Assembly (NCBI GenBank): GCA_047972995.1
Contig: JBKEBD010000017.1
Span: 1-64,000 of the forward strand
DNA length: 64,000 nucleotides
Origin: JBKEDC01 sp047972995
Lineage (GTDB): Bacteria > Bacteroidota > Bacteroidia > Bacteroidales > Prolixibacteraceae
Reading direction: 5' to 3'
The translations under genes and the position numbers were made by a program. This document shows positions 16,642-26,058 of the stretch, one piece after another. The notes under the pieces were generated by a model. That model searched no databases. It was not told the DNA's origin and worked only from the letters and a program-made list of their open reading frames with translations. Positions within the stretch are counted from its first letter, which is position 1. Each line of letters begins with the position of its first letter.

Positions 16642-17931
16642 CTATCCTTTCATAGCTTCCAATGCTTGTTTAATGTCGTCAATGATGTCATTGGCATCTT
16701 CAATACCAACCGAGAAGCGAATTAAATCGGGTTGCACACCGGCGGCAATAAGTTGTTCGTCGCTCAACTGACGGTGCGTGTGGCTTGCTGGGTGAAGTAC
16801 CGAAGTGCGCGCATCGGCCACGTGCGTAACGATGGCTGCTAATTTCAAACTATCCATGAATACGATAGATGCATCGCGTCCGCCTTTTAGTCCGAAAGTA
16901 ATTACACCGCAAGATCCATTGGGCAAATATTTTTGTCCTAATTCGTAATATTTATCTTCTTTCAATCCGCAGTAGTTTACCCATGCAATGCGTTCGTCTT
17001 GTTGTAGGAATTGGGCTACTTTTAGTGCATTTTCGCAGTGGCGAGGCACACGCAGATGCAGCGTTTCTAGTCCTAAATTCAATAAGAACGAGTTTTGAGG
17101 AGATGGAATAGAGCCTAAATCGCGCATCAACTGCACGGTTGCTTTGGTAATGTAAGCACCTTTGCCAAAAGATTTGGTGTAGGTTAATCCATGATATGAA
17201 TCGTCGGGAGCTGTTAGCCCCGGAAATTTGTCGGCATATTTGTCCCAATCGAAGTTTCCGCTGTCAACCACCACACCGCCTACCGATGTAGCGTGTCCAT
17301 CCATGTATTTCGATGTAGAGTGAATAACGATGTCGGCTCCCCATTCGAAGGGGCGGCAATTGATGGGGGTAGCAAAGGTGTTGTCAACAATTAAAGGCAC
17401 GCCATGGCTGTGTGCTATGTTGGCAAACTTCTCGATGTCGAGCACCGATAAACCGGGGTTTGCAATTGTTTCGGCAAAGAGTGCTTTGGTGTTCGGACGG
17501 AAAGCCTTTGCTATTTCTTCGTCGCTAGCATTTTGGTCAACAAAGGTGGCTTCAATGCCCAACTTCGCCATGGTAACGGCAAGTAGGTTAAATGTTCCGC
17601 CATAAATGGCAGATGCGCTCACAATGTGGTCGCCAGCAGAACAGATGTTTAGCACGGCGTAAAAGGTGGCTGCTTGACCCGAAGAAGTAAGCATGGCTGC
17701 CACACCACCTTCAAGAGCTGTAATTTTAGCTGCTACAGCATCGTTGGTGGGGTTTTGTAGGCGAGTGTAAAAGTATCCGCTTTCCTCTAAGTCGAAAAGT
17801 TTTCCCATTTGTTCGCTCGTTTCATATTTGAACGTTGTGCTTTGATAAATTGGCAAAACACGAGGTTCTCCTTTTTGGGGAGTCCATCCGGCTTGAACAC
17901 AAAGTGTGTTTCTGTTGAATTTTTTGTCCAT
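16642..17931 (-). CDS. metY: O-acetylhomoserine sulfhydrylase (Cys/Met metabolism PLP enzyme)
   Basis: PLP enzyme that makes homocysteine from O-acetylhomoserine and sulfide. The 429-residue length and the long form of the family favour the sulfhydrylase over cystathionine gamma-synthase. Motifs are YTRLQNPTNDAV near the N-terminus, TSSGQAATFYA, VDNTFATP, and the PLP-binding Lys in HSTSKYMDGH, and it ends LIRFSVGIEDANDIIDDI. Its product homocysteine is the substrate of the MetH encoded at 52.6-56.2 kb. It lies 32 bp downstream of xseB in the same direction and may be co-transcribed with xseA-xseB. Confidence 0.9.
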   Translation of the reverse strand: MDKKFNRNTLCVQAGWTPQKGEPRVLPIYQSTTFKYETSEQMGKLFDLEESGYFYTRLQNPTNDAVAAKITALEGGVAAMLTSSGQAATFYAVLNICSAGDHIVSASAIYGGTFNLLAVTMAKLGIEATFVDQNASDEEIAKAFRPNTKALFAETIANPGLSVLDIEKFANIAHSHGVPLIVDNTFATPINCRPFEWGADIVIHSTSKYMDGHATSVGGVVVDSGNFDWDKYADKFPGLTAPDDSYHGLTYTKSFGKGAYITKATVQLMRDLGSIPSPQNSFLLNLGLETLHLRVPRHCENALKVAQFLQQDERIAWVNYCGLKEDKYYELGQKYLPNGSCGVITFGLKGGRDASIVFMDSLKLAAIVTHVADARTSVLHPASHTHRQLSDEQLIAAGVQPDLIRFSVGIEDANDIIDDIKQALEAMKG

Positions 17932-17962
17932 AATTTTGGGGGTTAATGTGTGAATGCCTGTT

Positions 17963-18166
17963 TTATTCTTTTTCCATGTTCTCTAATATGTTTTCCACCT
18001 CTTTTTGGGTGTTGTGCAACACGGCTTTGCACTCTTTAATGAGCAACGACACGCGCTTTACTTTCTCTGCAAGTTCATCAACATCGAGTTCGTTATTTTC
18101 TATTTGGGCTAAAATTTCATCTATTTCAGTCACCGATTCTTTATAGTTTAATTTCTTCTTTGCCAT
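17963..18166 (-). CDS. xseB: Exodeoxyribonuclease VII small subunit
   Basis: A 67-residue charged helical protein with the XseB pattern (NYKESVTEIDEILAQIENNELDVDEL, then VKRVSLLIKECK). It binds XseA to form the single-strand-specific nuclease ExoVII. It starts 7 bp after the xseA stop, so the two are translationally close in one operon. Confidence 0.92.
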   Translation of the reverse strand: MAKKKLNYKESVTEIDEILAQIENNELDVDELAEKVKRVSLLIKECKAVLHNTQKEVENILENMEKE

Positions 18167-18173
18167 GATATTG

Positions 18174-19541
18174 TTATTTGATTACTGTACTTTTTATACG
18201 CCCGTTGGCAAGTTGTGTTTCAATTTCATCGCCCTCGTTTAGTTGTGTGCTGTTCTTAATGAGCTTTCCATTTTTATAGAGCACCGAGTAGCCCCGTTTA
18301 AGGATTTTCTTCGGGTCGGTTAATCGCTTACGAAGTTCAAAGACTTCAAGTTTAGCTTGTTGCTGTTGCAGTTGTTGGGTAGTTTTTAGCTGGGCAGTTT
18401 GCAAGAGATGGTCGAAATGTTGTAGCTCGGTTTTCATGCGTAGCGGAATGCCACTGCTCAAAATATATAAATTTTTATCGAGTTTCGATTGGCGTTGATG
18501 TAGAAATTGCTGACTAACTTTAGTGGTTTTAAACACCATATTTTCGAGTTTTAACTCTTCTTTTTCCATGCGGTTGCGCACCGATTGTTTCAAGCGGTTC
18601 ACTCCGAGGGTGAGATCTTCGTTTTCGTCTTCTAATCGGTTGCGTGTGCTGTCGATTAGGCGATACTGTAAATCGTTTAGAAGCTCATGAAACTGAAATG
18701 CTCCCGACACTAGAAATTCAGCCACTGCCGTGGGTGTTTTCAGTGAAAGGTATGCCACCAAGTCGATAACGGTTTCATCTTTATCGTGCCCAATTCCAGT
18801 GATTATTGGTAGTGGAAATTGGGCTACATTGTTGGCTAAATCATAATCGTCGAAGTTAGCTAAATCGAGTTGTGCACCTCCACCTCTAATGATAACCACC
18901 AAATCGAAATCATCCATACGTTCAGCAATATCTTCAAGAGCAAGAATGACCGATGGCACTGTTTGTTCGCCCTGCATGGTGGCGGCAAAAAGTTCGGTGT
19001 GAAAGGCTATTTGTGCGGTGTTGTGATGCAACTGATTCATGAAATCTTGCAAACCCGCAGCAGTGGGCGATGAAATAATGGCAATGCGCTGTGGCACAAA
19101 GGGAAGCTCTAGTTCTCGATTCATGTCGAACACACCATCGGCCTTTAGTTTTTCAATAATAGCCTTTCGCTTTTGCGCCATATCGCCTAAAGTGTAGGTG
19201 GGGTTTATGTTTTTTATGTTGAGGCTGAATCCGTAAAGCTCGTGAAATTCCACCGAAGCTTCCACCATAATTTTTATGCCCGAACGAAAGGTTTGTTGTG
19301 TGCTGCTTTCAAAGAAAGATTTCAACATATGAAAACTATACGACCAAATAGTTGCCCGCGTGCGTGCAATTACGCCTTGCGAGCGTTCGTCGATTTCCAC
19401 TAACTCCAGATAGCAATGACCATTACGGTTTACATTCATTTCGCTGATTTCGCCCACAAGCCATACCGGACGCGGAAAGGCGCTTTTTATGGCTCGCTGA
19501 ACTTCGCGGTTGAGCTGTGATAAGGTGATAGCCTCGTTCAT
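18174..19541 (-). CDS. xseA: Exodeoxyribonuclease VII large subunit
   Basis: Catalytic subunit of ExoVII, which degrades single-stranded DNA bidirectionally into short oligonucleotides. The 455-residue protein has an N-terminal OB-fold (SQLNREVQRAIKSAFP, VWLVGEISEM), the catalytic domain with RIAIISSPTAAGLQDF, VVIIRGGGAQLDL and the diagnostic GIGHDKDETVIDLVA, then a coiled-coil region and C-terminal RGYSVLYKNGKLIK. The start codon overlaps the upstream MORN gene stop by 4 bp, typical of translational coupling. Confidence 0.95.
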   Translation of the reverse strand: MNEAITLSQLNREVQRAIKSAFPRPVWLVGEISEMNVNRNGHCYLELVEIDERSQGVIARTRATIWSYSFHMLKSFFESSTQQTFRSGIKIMVEASVEFHELYGFSLNIKNINPTYTLGDMAQKRKAIIEKLKADGVFDMNRELELPFVPQRIAIISSPTAAGLQDFMNQLHHNTAQIAFHTELFAATMQGEQTVPSVILALEDIAERMDDFDLVVIIRGGGAQLDLANFDDYDLANNVAQFPLPIITGIGHDKDETVIDLVAYLSLKTPTAVAEFLVSGAFQFHELLNDLQYRLIDSTRNRLEDENEDLTLGVNRLKQSVRNRMEKEELKLENMVFKTTKVSQQFLHQRQSKLDKNLYILSSGIPLRMKTELQHFDHLLQTAQLKTTQQLQQQQAKLEVFELRKRLTDPKKILKRGYSVLYKNGKLIKNSTQLNEGDEIETQLANGRIKSTVIK

Positions 19542-20341
19542 CGTTGTTGATTTCTCATGTTTTGCATATATCCGTTAGGATTGTCGATGAATTTCTCGGG
19601 GTCGACAATTTGCTTGGCATTTTTCTCCATGTTTATCAACCGCAGATTGTTAATGCTGTCGCTCACCGCAGTGTTGGTTACCAGTCCGCCTTTGTAGATT
19701 AGTGTGTAAGCCTTGCTGCCGTCTTCGTGGAAATATTCCCAATTGCCCTCGCGAATGCTCTTTTCGTAATATCCGGTGCTTTCTTTCGCGCCCGAATTAA
19801 AGAAAGACTGACAATATCCATCGCGCATTCCATCGCGCATCATACATTCAAAATACACAGTTCCGGTTTTGTGGTAAGCCCGATAAGCCCCGTTGGCAGT
19901 GCCATTGGTGAAATTACATTCGCTCATCAATTCGCCCGTATCGTAAAACGTAGCCGTAACGCCGTCTTTCTTTCCTTTTAAATAGTTTTCTTCGCTAATT
20001 TTCAGCATGCTGCGGAAGAATAGCCATTTGCCCTCGCGTAGTTCATCAACATAAGTTCCTTCGGCAATTTTTTTGCCTTGATTGTCGAACAAAATCACAG
20101 CACACGAGTCGCTATTTTCGCCATAGTTGAGTTGAGCGCGAAGCATACCGTTTGTGTGATATCTTTTCCATTTGCCCACAGGTTTACCGTCTTTAAATTC
20201 ACCTTTATATATAGGCTTTCCTTCTGGAGAGGTTTTCTCCCACATCCCTTGCTTAAGTTCGTTGGTATCGGTTTGGTTAGTGGTTTGTGCCCAAGTGTTT
20301 AAAGAGGATAAGAGAAGTATGTAGCAAATTAAATTTTTCAT
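19538..20341 (-). CDS. Exported MORN-repeat protein (YwqK-like)
   Basis: From the ATG at 20341 the product is 267 residues: a signal peptide (MKNLICYILLLSSLNTWAQ) followed by repeated toxin_YwqK/MORN_2 units such as GKWKRYHTNGMLRAQLNYG, GKWLFFRSMLK, GELMSECNFTNGTANGAYRAYHKTG and GNWEYFHEDGSKAYTLIYKGG. An upstream ATG (20362) would add seven residues ahead of the signal peptide and is less likely. MORN_2 proteins of Bacteroidota are usually periplasmic or surface exposed and of unknown role. Its stop overlaps the xseA start by 4 bp, an accidental-looking but tight operon link. Confidence 0.75.
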   Translation of the reverse strand: MKNLICYILLLSSLNTWAQTTNQTDTNELKQGMWEKTSPEGKPIYKGEFKDGKPVGKWKRYHTNGMLRAQLNYGENSDSCAVILFDNQGKKIAEGTYVDELREGKWLFFRSMLKISEENYLKGKKDGVTATFYDTGELMSECNFTNGTANGAYRAYHKTGTVYFECMMRDGMRDGYCQSFFNSGAKESTGYYEKSIREGNWEYFHEDGSKAYTLIYKGGLVTNTAVSDSINNLRLINMEKNAKQIVDPEKFIDNPNGYMQNMRNQQR

Positions 20342-20362
20342 GGAAATATATTTTGTTGACAA

Positions 20363-21002
20363 AAATATTTGTATTTTCTGGAAAATGCAATTTTAAGTAT
20401 GAGGTAAAATGAAGTTATAATGTAATATTGAATTTGTGGCTGCCCGCAGAATCGAGCCAAGCTTCATTGGACAAACGTTTTTCTGTGGAACTCAGATTTT
20501 TAGACAGAAGCCTCTGTCAACCTGACGGAGGCTTCTGTCTAAATCCTTAGATGGTTGCTAGCTTGACGGGTGCTTTTGTTCAAATTTTGGAGGTATTACC
20601 ACAGTTTGGGGCACTTTGGCTTCTGTGGTAAAATCGCCGCACGAATCTAAGGCATATTGAATTTCTCTGATAATACTTTCGGCTTTTTTTTTATGCTGTT
20701 GGCATTAGCTATGCTGGGCATATCGGCTTAGCTGTATTTTCGTGACAATCGTTCTGTTCTTATGAATTGCCTAATTTGTGCTATAATTGCGGTGTTGGTC
20801 ATTTCTGTAATGGCATGTTTTGTGCTCATAACCCATGTGTTTGCTTGGTTTACACCACGGAGGTATGTTTTTTTGTATTTTAAATGTAAGTTTTTTCTAT
20901 ACTTAACCCCGTTTTTAGGCTTTAATGATAGAAAAAGCTGTCATTTGGTGATTGTTGTTTTTGTCGTTTGTGTTTGATGCGCAGTGTGTAACTTCTTTTT
21001 TC
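20363..21002. other. 640-bp gene-free stretch with palindromes and possible decayed coding sequence
   Basis: No intact gene is supported. It holds a 20-bp palindrome (20500-20542) and a 9-bp inverted repeat TTACCACAG/CTGTGGTAA (20596-20604, 20633-20641). A plus-strand frame reads like membrane protein from the ATG at 20693 but has a TAG at 20729-20731, then continues as very hydrophobic sequence to 20977. On the minus strand, protein-like fragments without starts occur (reading AESIIREIQYALDSCGDF near 20680-20625). These may be remnants of one or two dead genes; no family was recognised. Confidence 0.35.
20500..20542. repeat. Near-perfect 20-bp palindrome
   Basis: TTAGACAGAAGCCTCTGTCA (20500-20519) and TGACGGAGGCTTCTGTCTAA (20523-20542) pair fully apart from one G-U/C mismatch, with an ACC loop. 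One more T-A pair closes the base. No T-run follows on either strand. Confidence 0.8.
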
Positions 21003-21010
21003 TACCTTTG
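21003..21010 (+). promoter_or_regulatory. -7 element upstream of the U32 gene
   Basis: TACCTTTG matches TAnnTTTG. No well-placed TTTG is seen at the expected distance upstream (nearest at 20973-20976, 26 nt away). It would start a transcript at about 21016, ahead of the preferred start codon at 21112. Confidence 0.35.
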
Positions 21011-21111
21011 TAATGCCAAAACCACTAGCGATGGAAGGAAACGAAATGCTGAAGCAAGTTGTTGCTAACAGCGCTTTGCGGCAACTGAAGGAACAAAAAA
21101 GGAGTAAACAA

Positions 21112-22353
21112 ATGACACCAAACAATATTGAAATCATGGCGCCAGCAGGTTCGTATGAATCGCTGATGGCGGCTATTAAAGCGGGAGCTAATTCTATTTA
21201 TTTTGGCGTGGTAGGCTTAAATATGCGTTCACGCTCGGCAAATAATTTCACCATCGACGATTTACGTCAGATTGCTACCATTGCTTCAGAGCATGGAGTG
21301 AAAAGTTACCTCACGGTAAACACTATTGTGTTCGATGAAGATTTAGCGTTCATGCGCACGGTTATAGATGCTTCTTTGGCGGCGGGTGTGTCGGCAATTA
21401 TTGCAAGCGATATTGCAGCCATCAGCTATGCTAGAAGTATTGGGCAAGAGGTGCATATTTCTACTCAATTGAATATTACGAACATTGAAGCTGTTCGCTT
21501 CTTTGCACAGTTTGCCGATGTGGTGGTATTGGCACGTGAAATGTCGATGGATAAGGTGGCTGATATTTCTCGACAAATTAAGGATGAGAAAATTTGCGGA
21601 CCACGAGGAGAATTGGTGCAGATTGAAATGTTTGTGCATGGTGCATTGTGCATGGCTGTGTCGGGCAAATGTTATTTGAGTTTGCATGAAATGGACAGCT
21701 CTGCCAATCGGGGTTCGTGCAATCAGATTTGCCGTCGTGCTTATGTGGTAACCGACAAGGACACAGGGGCTGAACTAGAAGTTGATAATGAATATATCAT
21801 GTCGCCTAAAGACCTAAAAACAATTCATTTCCTTAATAAAGTGCTCGATTCAGGCGTGTCGGTCTTAAAGATTGAAGGACGTGCACGTGGTCCGGAATAT
21901 GTAAGCACTGCTGTGAAATGCTATCGAGAGGCAGTAGAGGCTTATTTGGCAAATGAGTTCACTGAAGATAAAATAGCCGCTTGGGATGAGCGATTAAGCA
22001 CCGTGTTTAATCGTGGATTCTGGAATGGTTATTATTTAGGTCAGCGATTAGGCGAGTGGAGTGCCAATTATGGATCGCTAGCTACCGAGAAAAAAATGTA
22101 TGTGGCAAAAGGAACAAACTATTTCGATAAACTAGGTGTAGCCGAATTTAAAATGGAATCGGGAGAGTTGGCAGTGGGTGATAAAATTATTATCACAGGA
22201 CCAACCACAGGTTTGGTAGAAATGGTGGTAGAAGAAATTAGAGTCAACTTAAAATCTGTGCCAAAAACTGTTAAGGGGGAATTGTTTTCAATGAAAGTAG
22301 CAGAGAAAATCCGACGTTCCGATCGATTATATAAAATGGTGAGCAAAGGATAA
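21112..22353 (+). CDS. U32-family protein, probable tRNA uridine-34 hydroxylase (TrhP/YegQ type)
   Basis: From the ATG at 21112 the product is 413 residues. That start is chosen because AAGGAG lies 7 nt upstream and IEIMAPAGSYESLMAAIKAGA is the family N-terminus; an earlier ATG at 21013 would add 33 unlike residues. Domain motifs are the TIM-barrel start APAGS, HISTQLNITN, and the U32 signature (E..VHGALCMAVSGKCYLS). Four cysteines in CMAVSGKC and GSCNQICRR are placed as expected for a 4Fe-4S cluster. Characterised relatives hydroxylate tRNA uridine 34 (prephenate-dependent) or modify 23S rRNA; old annotations call them proteases. The exact RNA target is inferred. Confidence 0.8.
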   Translation: MTPNNIEIMAPAGSYESLMAAIKAGANSIYFGVVGLNMRSRSANNFTIDDLRQIATIASEHGVKSYLTVNTIVFDEDLAFMRTVIDASLAAGVSAIIASDIAAISYARSIGQEVHISTQLNITNIEAVRFFAQFADVVVLAREMSMDKVADISRQIKDEKICGPRGELVQIEMFVHGALCMAVSGKCYLSLHEMDSSANRGSCNQICRRAYVVTDKDTGAELEVDNEYIMSPKDLKTIHFLNKVLDSGVSVLKIEGRARGPEYVSTAVKCYREAVEAYLANEFTEDKIAAWDERLSTVFNRGFWNGYYLGQRLGEWSANYGSLATEKKMYVAKGTNYFDKLGVAEFKMESGELAVGDKIIITGPTTGLVEMVVEEIRVNLKSVPKTVKGELFSMKVAEKIRRSDRLYKMVSKG

Positions 22354-22397
22354 ACACATAGCCCAAGGTAGAATCTCTATATCTTATCCATGCAGTT

Positions 22398-25300
22398 TTA
22401 GGGTTGAGGTGCTACCTTGGGTAATTCAACAAAGAAGGTAGTGCCCTGCTTGGGGGTGCTTTCAAACCAGATTTTGCCTTTTGTCGATTCTATACAGCGT
22501 TTCACAATGGCTAATCCTAGCCCCATGCCGCTCGATTTAGTGGTGAAGTTTGGTTCAAATAATCGTGTTCTAATTGCTTCGGGTACCCCAGAACCATTGT
22601 CGCTAATGCTCACAAGCACTGATTGGGCATCTTGTTTTATGCCGATGTCAATTTGTGCATTTTTACCCAAGGCTACCGATTGCTGGGCATTTTTAATGAT
22701 ATTTAAAAAGGCACGCGAAAGCTGTTCGGCATCAGCAAATACCCAAACGGCATCGCCCAATGTTTGCTGAAAATTAATGTGAAGATGCTCGTTAAGCTCA
22801 AAGAGCGTGATTTGTTTTTCAATGAGCTCATTTAGGTTTAGTAGCTCAGGTTGTGGTTCTGGCATTTTTGCAAATTGCGAAAAAGAATTGGCAATGCTTG
22901 TCAAACGGTCTATTTGCTCAATCAAACTAATAGTTACTTTGTCAAACATGAGGTTGTACCTCTCCATGTCGCCAGAATGTTTTGTGCGCTGCAAGTGCTG
23001 AATTTGTAGCTTCATCGGAGTAAGCGGATTCTTAATTTCGTGAGCAACTTGTCGAGCCATTTCTTTCCATGCCATTTCTCGTTGAGATTTGGCAAGCAGT
23101 TGGGCACTTTCTTCTAATTCCACTAGCTTGTTGTTGTATTCTTGCACCAGCTCGCCAATTTCATCATTTCCAACATAGTTTATAGGCTTGTTTTGCTTGC
23201 TGATACTCATCACACGAAGACTTTCTTTAATGTAGCTCAGTGGTTTAGTAATTTGGTTTGACAAGGCAAGAGTAGCTATAATGCTAATTAACAGCAGAAA
23301 AACACTGAGGTTGATAAATGCCACGATGAAATTTAAGATATCTTGTCGCAGGCTGTCGCTTTGCATGAAATAGGGTAGATTAATGTAGCCAATAGTTTCA
23401 CCTTTTTCATTAATAATAGATTCGTAAGCAGAAAGAAATTGAAGTTTTCCAATGTTTTCGGGCTGTATGAAGCTTAGTTTGTGCTCTATCTGAAACTGTT
23501 GCAGCGCTTTGCTATTAAGCTGCGGGGTGCTTAGTCCAATGTTGAAAAGTGCAGGGCGCGAGCTAGCTAGTAGCTTTCCGTTGGGCTCATAAATGTTGAT
23601 GTCGGTTTGAAAAATATTCGACCAATTTCCGAGGTTTTCCCAAATGTCGCTCATTTCAAGATGTTGAATGTCGTTGGTGCTTCGAAGTTGGTAGTTCAGT
23701 TCCTGACTGATAGCTTTCATTTTATCATCTAAATCTTTCCGATGTTGCTTCTTGTATTGTTGCAAATTATACCATACTGTGGAGGAAGAAACCAAAATGA
23801 GCGAACTAAATAAAGTGCCCACCACAGCAAGTTGAATGCGAGTGCTTAAGTCGTAGTTGAATAATAGTTTTCGCTTTTTTGTGCTTCCGAAGAACATTAC
23901 GCCCAGCGCCACAAGGAAATAAAACAAAAAGATATATGGAAAGGCGAAAATACTTTGCCACACTTCATGGCAAGGAGAGCTAATTATAACCATGTCGTGC
24001 ACACTACTTTTGTATATAGTATGCCAATATTTGTTCGACTTTAACTGCGTAATTCCTAATGGTAAGCTGTGAGCTTCCTGCTCAATGTTGAATTTGTAAG
24101 GGTAGTTTCCCCCAATAGAAATGAGTTGGCAGTCGTGGTATTTAGCAAAAGAGAAATCGGCATATTTTTGAGGTTCTAGCTGCGAGCGGTCGGTTAGCAG
24201 CTCGGGAAATCCTAGTCCTTCTTCTTTCATCTTCGATTCGAGTTGAAGGAAGAGTGTGAATTCTTTTTCTTCATCAAATTTAAACACAAACTGCCCAAAA
24301 TAAGAAAGTGCACCATTGGGGGTGTCAATGCGATAAAAACTAGAATTGAGGATAGGCGTTCCTGTGTTTTTTAGCATTTGCTGGAAAAAGTTGTAGCATG
24401 ATGTGTAATTGCCTTCGGGCTCGATGCGCAAATCGTCGGTAGGAGAACAAATAGAAAGCCAAATGTGGTATTGACTACTAAGGTTGTCGAGATATTCGTG
24501 GGTTACATAGTTTTCTACAAATTCAAAATCATTGCTTACAATCTTGTCGGGAATGATTGTGTCGTTTAAAATAGCCTTTTCAACACTTTTAAAACGTAAT
24601 TCGGTTTCGGCATCGTGCCCTTCAAACTTGTTGTAGGCGCAGAGTTCTCTAATTTGTTGCGACTGCTTATTTTGAAGTTGTTGTAGCACAATGAGCGTGA
24701 AAATAGCGTAGATAGCGCAAAAAGAAATTAAATAGAAGATAGAATCTTGTTTCGTGCGCGATTCTGAAAAAAGCACAATGGCTAGGCTGCTCACAAGAAA
24801 CAAGTTAATCAGATATATTCCCTCGCTGCATGGCTGATTGATGCTAAAGATACTCACGCCGATAATGGCTGTGATAAGGAATATTCGAACTGCTTTAGGT
24901 TGAAAACTATTGTTGTGGAACAAACGAAGTTGGAGTAAAAAACAACCTAAAAACAAGAGACTAATGCAGAAATATGATAATATACCAGCTAGGCTTAACT
25001 GATTCACTTGGTTTAGCTGCATAGAGAAGTTAGAGCTGTTCACTAAAGAACTAATGAGGTGGCTCAAACCAAAATATGAACCTAAAAGAACAAGGAATAA
25101 CAAAATGCTAAGTTCTCGGTTTAAGTTTCTCTTGCCAATTAATCGGAAGCAAAATACACAGAATGTAAGGAACAGCAAGCAGAATAAAAATAATGCGGTG
25201 AGCGATGGAAAAAAATACGATGTAGCAAAAACCGTAGGTTGTGCCAGTGTTAAATTCCAAATAGCTTGTGGGAAATGAGTCTTTAAGTGAAGATAGTAAA

Positions 25301-26054
25301 GAAGACAAAGAAAGAGAGCCTCTATCCCCACTCGAAGAAAGCGAGAGATGGGTATAGATCTGATGTGGTGGTTAACAAAGATAAGCAATAAGACGAAAGC
25401 TAATATAAAGAAAATGCTCACCATAATTTGTTTGGCAGAACCTAGGTGTAGCTCATTCCGATGTAAGCTAAATGCAGGAGAACCGTTGGGGAAATGAATG
25501 AGTAGCCCTTCACTAGAGGGGGGTGCTAGTTCATAACCTTCGGGCATTCGAAGCTTATTCAGATAATAGTCGTTTAAATAATTATTCTGAATGGGGAAGT
25601 GGTGTTTCAACGGAAGAAAATAGCGCAGATGTGCGTTGTTGATGGTTTGGTGTTGTAGCCAATAAATACCGTTGGGAAGTGTGCATATGTCGTTGGATGC
25701 TGCGTAACTTTCATCAAAACAGATTTCATGACTAGAATAATAGCACAGCGAATCGGCTTTCAATATAAGAATGTCGCCTAGCAAACCGTTCTGTTTCAGC
25801 GAATCGATCGCAATGGCAAACTGCTCGGGTTGGGGCGCTTGATCCCAAAGTTGACAGATTTCTAGAAATTCCTCTTTGCCTGTTGTGGTTATTTTATTGA
25901 AGTTTTGTCGCACCCTGCGAGTTACTTGGTTTATTTGTAGCTCGCGGTTGAACAATGCTTGTGTGCCGAATGCAAGGGCAAAGAAAAGGAGGGCAAGAAG
26001 TCCCCAAAAGTTCTTGCGCATCATGCGAGTCCATTTTCTTTGTTTGCTGCTCAT
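22398..26054 (-). CDS. Very large NtrY-like membrane histidine kinase
   Basis: 1218 residues from the ATG at 26054; an ATG nine codons earlier would overlap rlmH by 23 bp. It has an N-terminal TM (NFWGLLALLFFALAFG), an extracytoplasmic region, then a block of about eight hydrophobic segments (~220-460) and another soluble domain. Further TMs lie at ~700-780, a sensor region at ~790-890, a TM (IVAFINLSVFLLLISIIATLAL), HAMP, HisKA with His in ARQVAHEIKNPLTPMK, and HATPase_c with N box NIIKNAQQSV, DNGSGVP and GMGLGLAIVKR. Two sensing modules and a multi-TM block make it much larger than NtrY proper. No response regulator is adjacent, so the partner and signal are unknown. It starts 4 bp after the rlmH stop. 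Confidence 0.85.
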   Translation of the reverse strand: MSSKQRKWTRMMRKNFWGLLALLFFALAFGTQALFNRELQINQVTRRVRQNFNKITTTGKEEFLEICQLWDQAPQPEQFAIAIDSLKQNGLLGDILILKADSLCYYSSHEICFDESYAASNDICTLPNGIYWLQHQTINNAHLRYFLPLKHHFPIQNNYLNDYYLNKLRMPEGYELAPPSSEGLLIHFPNGSPAFSLHRNELHLGSAKQIMVSIFFILAFVLLLIFVNHHIRSIPISRFLRVGIEALFLCLLYYLHLKTHFPQAIWNLTLAQPTVFATSYFFPSLTALFLFCLLFLTFCVFCFRLIGKRNLNRELSILLFLVLLGSYFGLSHLISSLVNSSNFSMQLNQVNQLSLAGILSYFCISLLFLGCFLLQLRLFHNNSFQPKAVRIFLITAIIGVSIFSINQPCSEGIYLINLFLVSSLAIVLFSESRTKQDSIFYLISFCAIYAIFTLIVLQQLQNKQSQQIRELCAYNKFEGHDAETELRFKSVEKAILNDTIIPDKIVSNDFEFVENYVTHEYLDNLSSQYHIWLSICSPTDDLRIEPEGNYTSCYNFFQQMLKNTGTPILNSSFYRIDTPNGALSYFGQFVFKFDEEKEFTLFLQLESKMKEEGLGFPELLTDRSQLEPQKYADFSFAKYHDCQLISIGGNYPYKFNIEQEAHSLPLGITQLKSNKYWHTIYKSSVHDMVIISSPCHEVWQSIFAFPYIFLFYFLVALGVMFFGSTKKRKLLFNYDLSTRIQLAVVGTLFSSLILVSSSTVWYNLQQYKKQHRKDLDDKMKAISQELNYQLRSTNDIQHLEMSDIWENLGNWSNIFQTDINIYEPNGKLLASSRPALFNIGLSTPQLNSKALQQFQIEHKLSFIQPENIGKLQFLSAYESIINEKGETIGYINLPYFMQSDSLRQDILNFIVAFINLSVFLLLISIIATLALSNQITKPLSYIKESLRVMSISKQNKPINYVGNDEIGELVQEYNNKLVELEESAQLLAKSQREMAWKEMARQVAHEIKNPLTPMKLQIQHLQRTKHSGDMERYNLMFDKVTISLIEQIDRLTSIANSFSQFAKMPEPQPELLNLNELIEKQITLFELNEHLHINFQQTLGDAVWVFADAEQLSRAFLNIIKNAQQSVALGKNAQIDIGIKQDAQSVLVSISDNGSGVPEAIRTRLFEPNFTTKSSGMGLGLAIVKRCIESTKGKIWFESTPKQGTTFFVELPKVAPQP

Positions 26055-26058
26055 AGTG

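Noticed and set aside
20762..20977. Possible 71-residue hydrophobic protein
   Set aside because: No ribosome-binding or family evidence, and the same frame continues upstream through a TAG. Treated as part of a possible dead gene.
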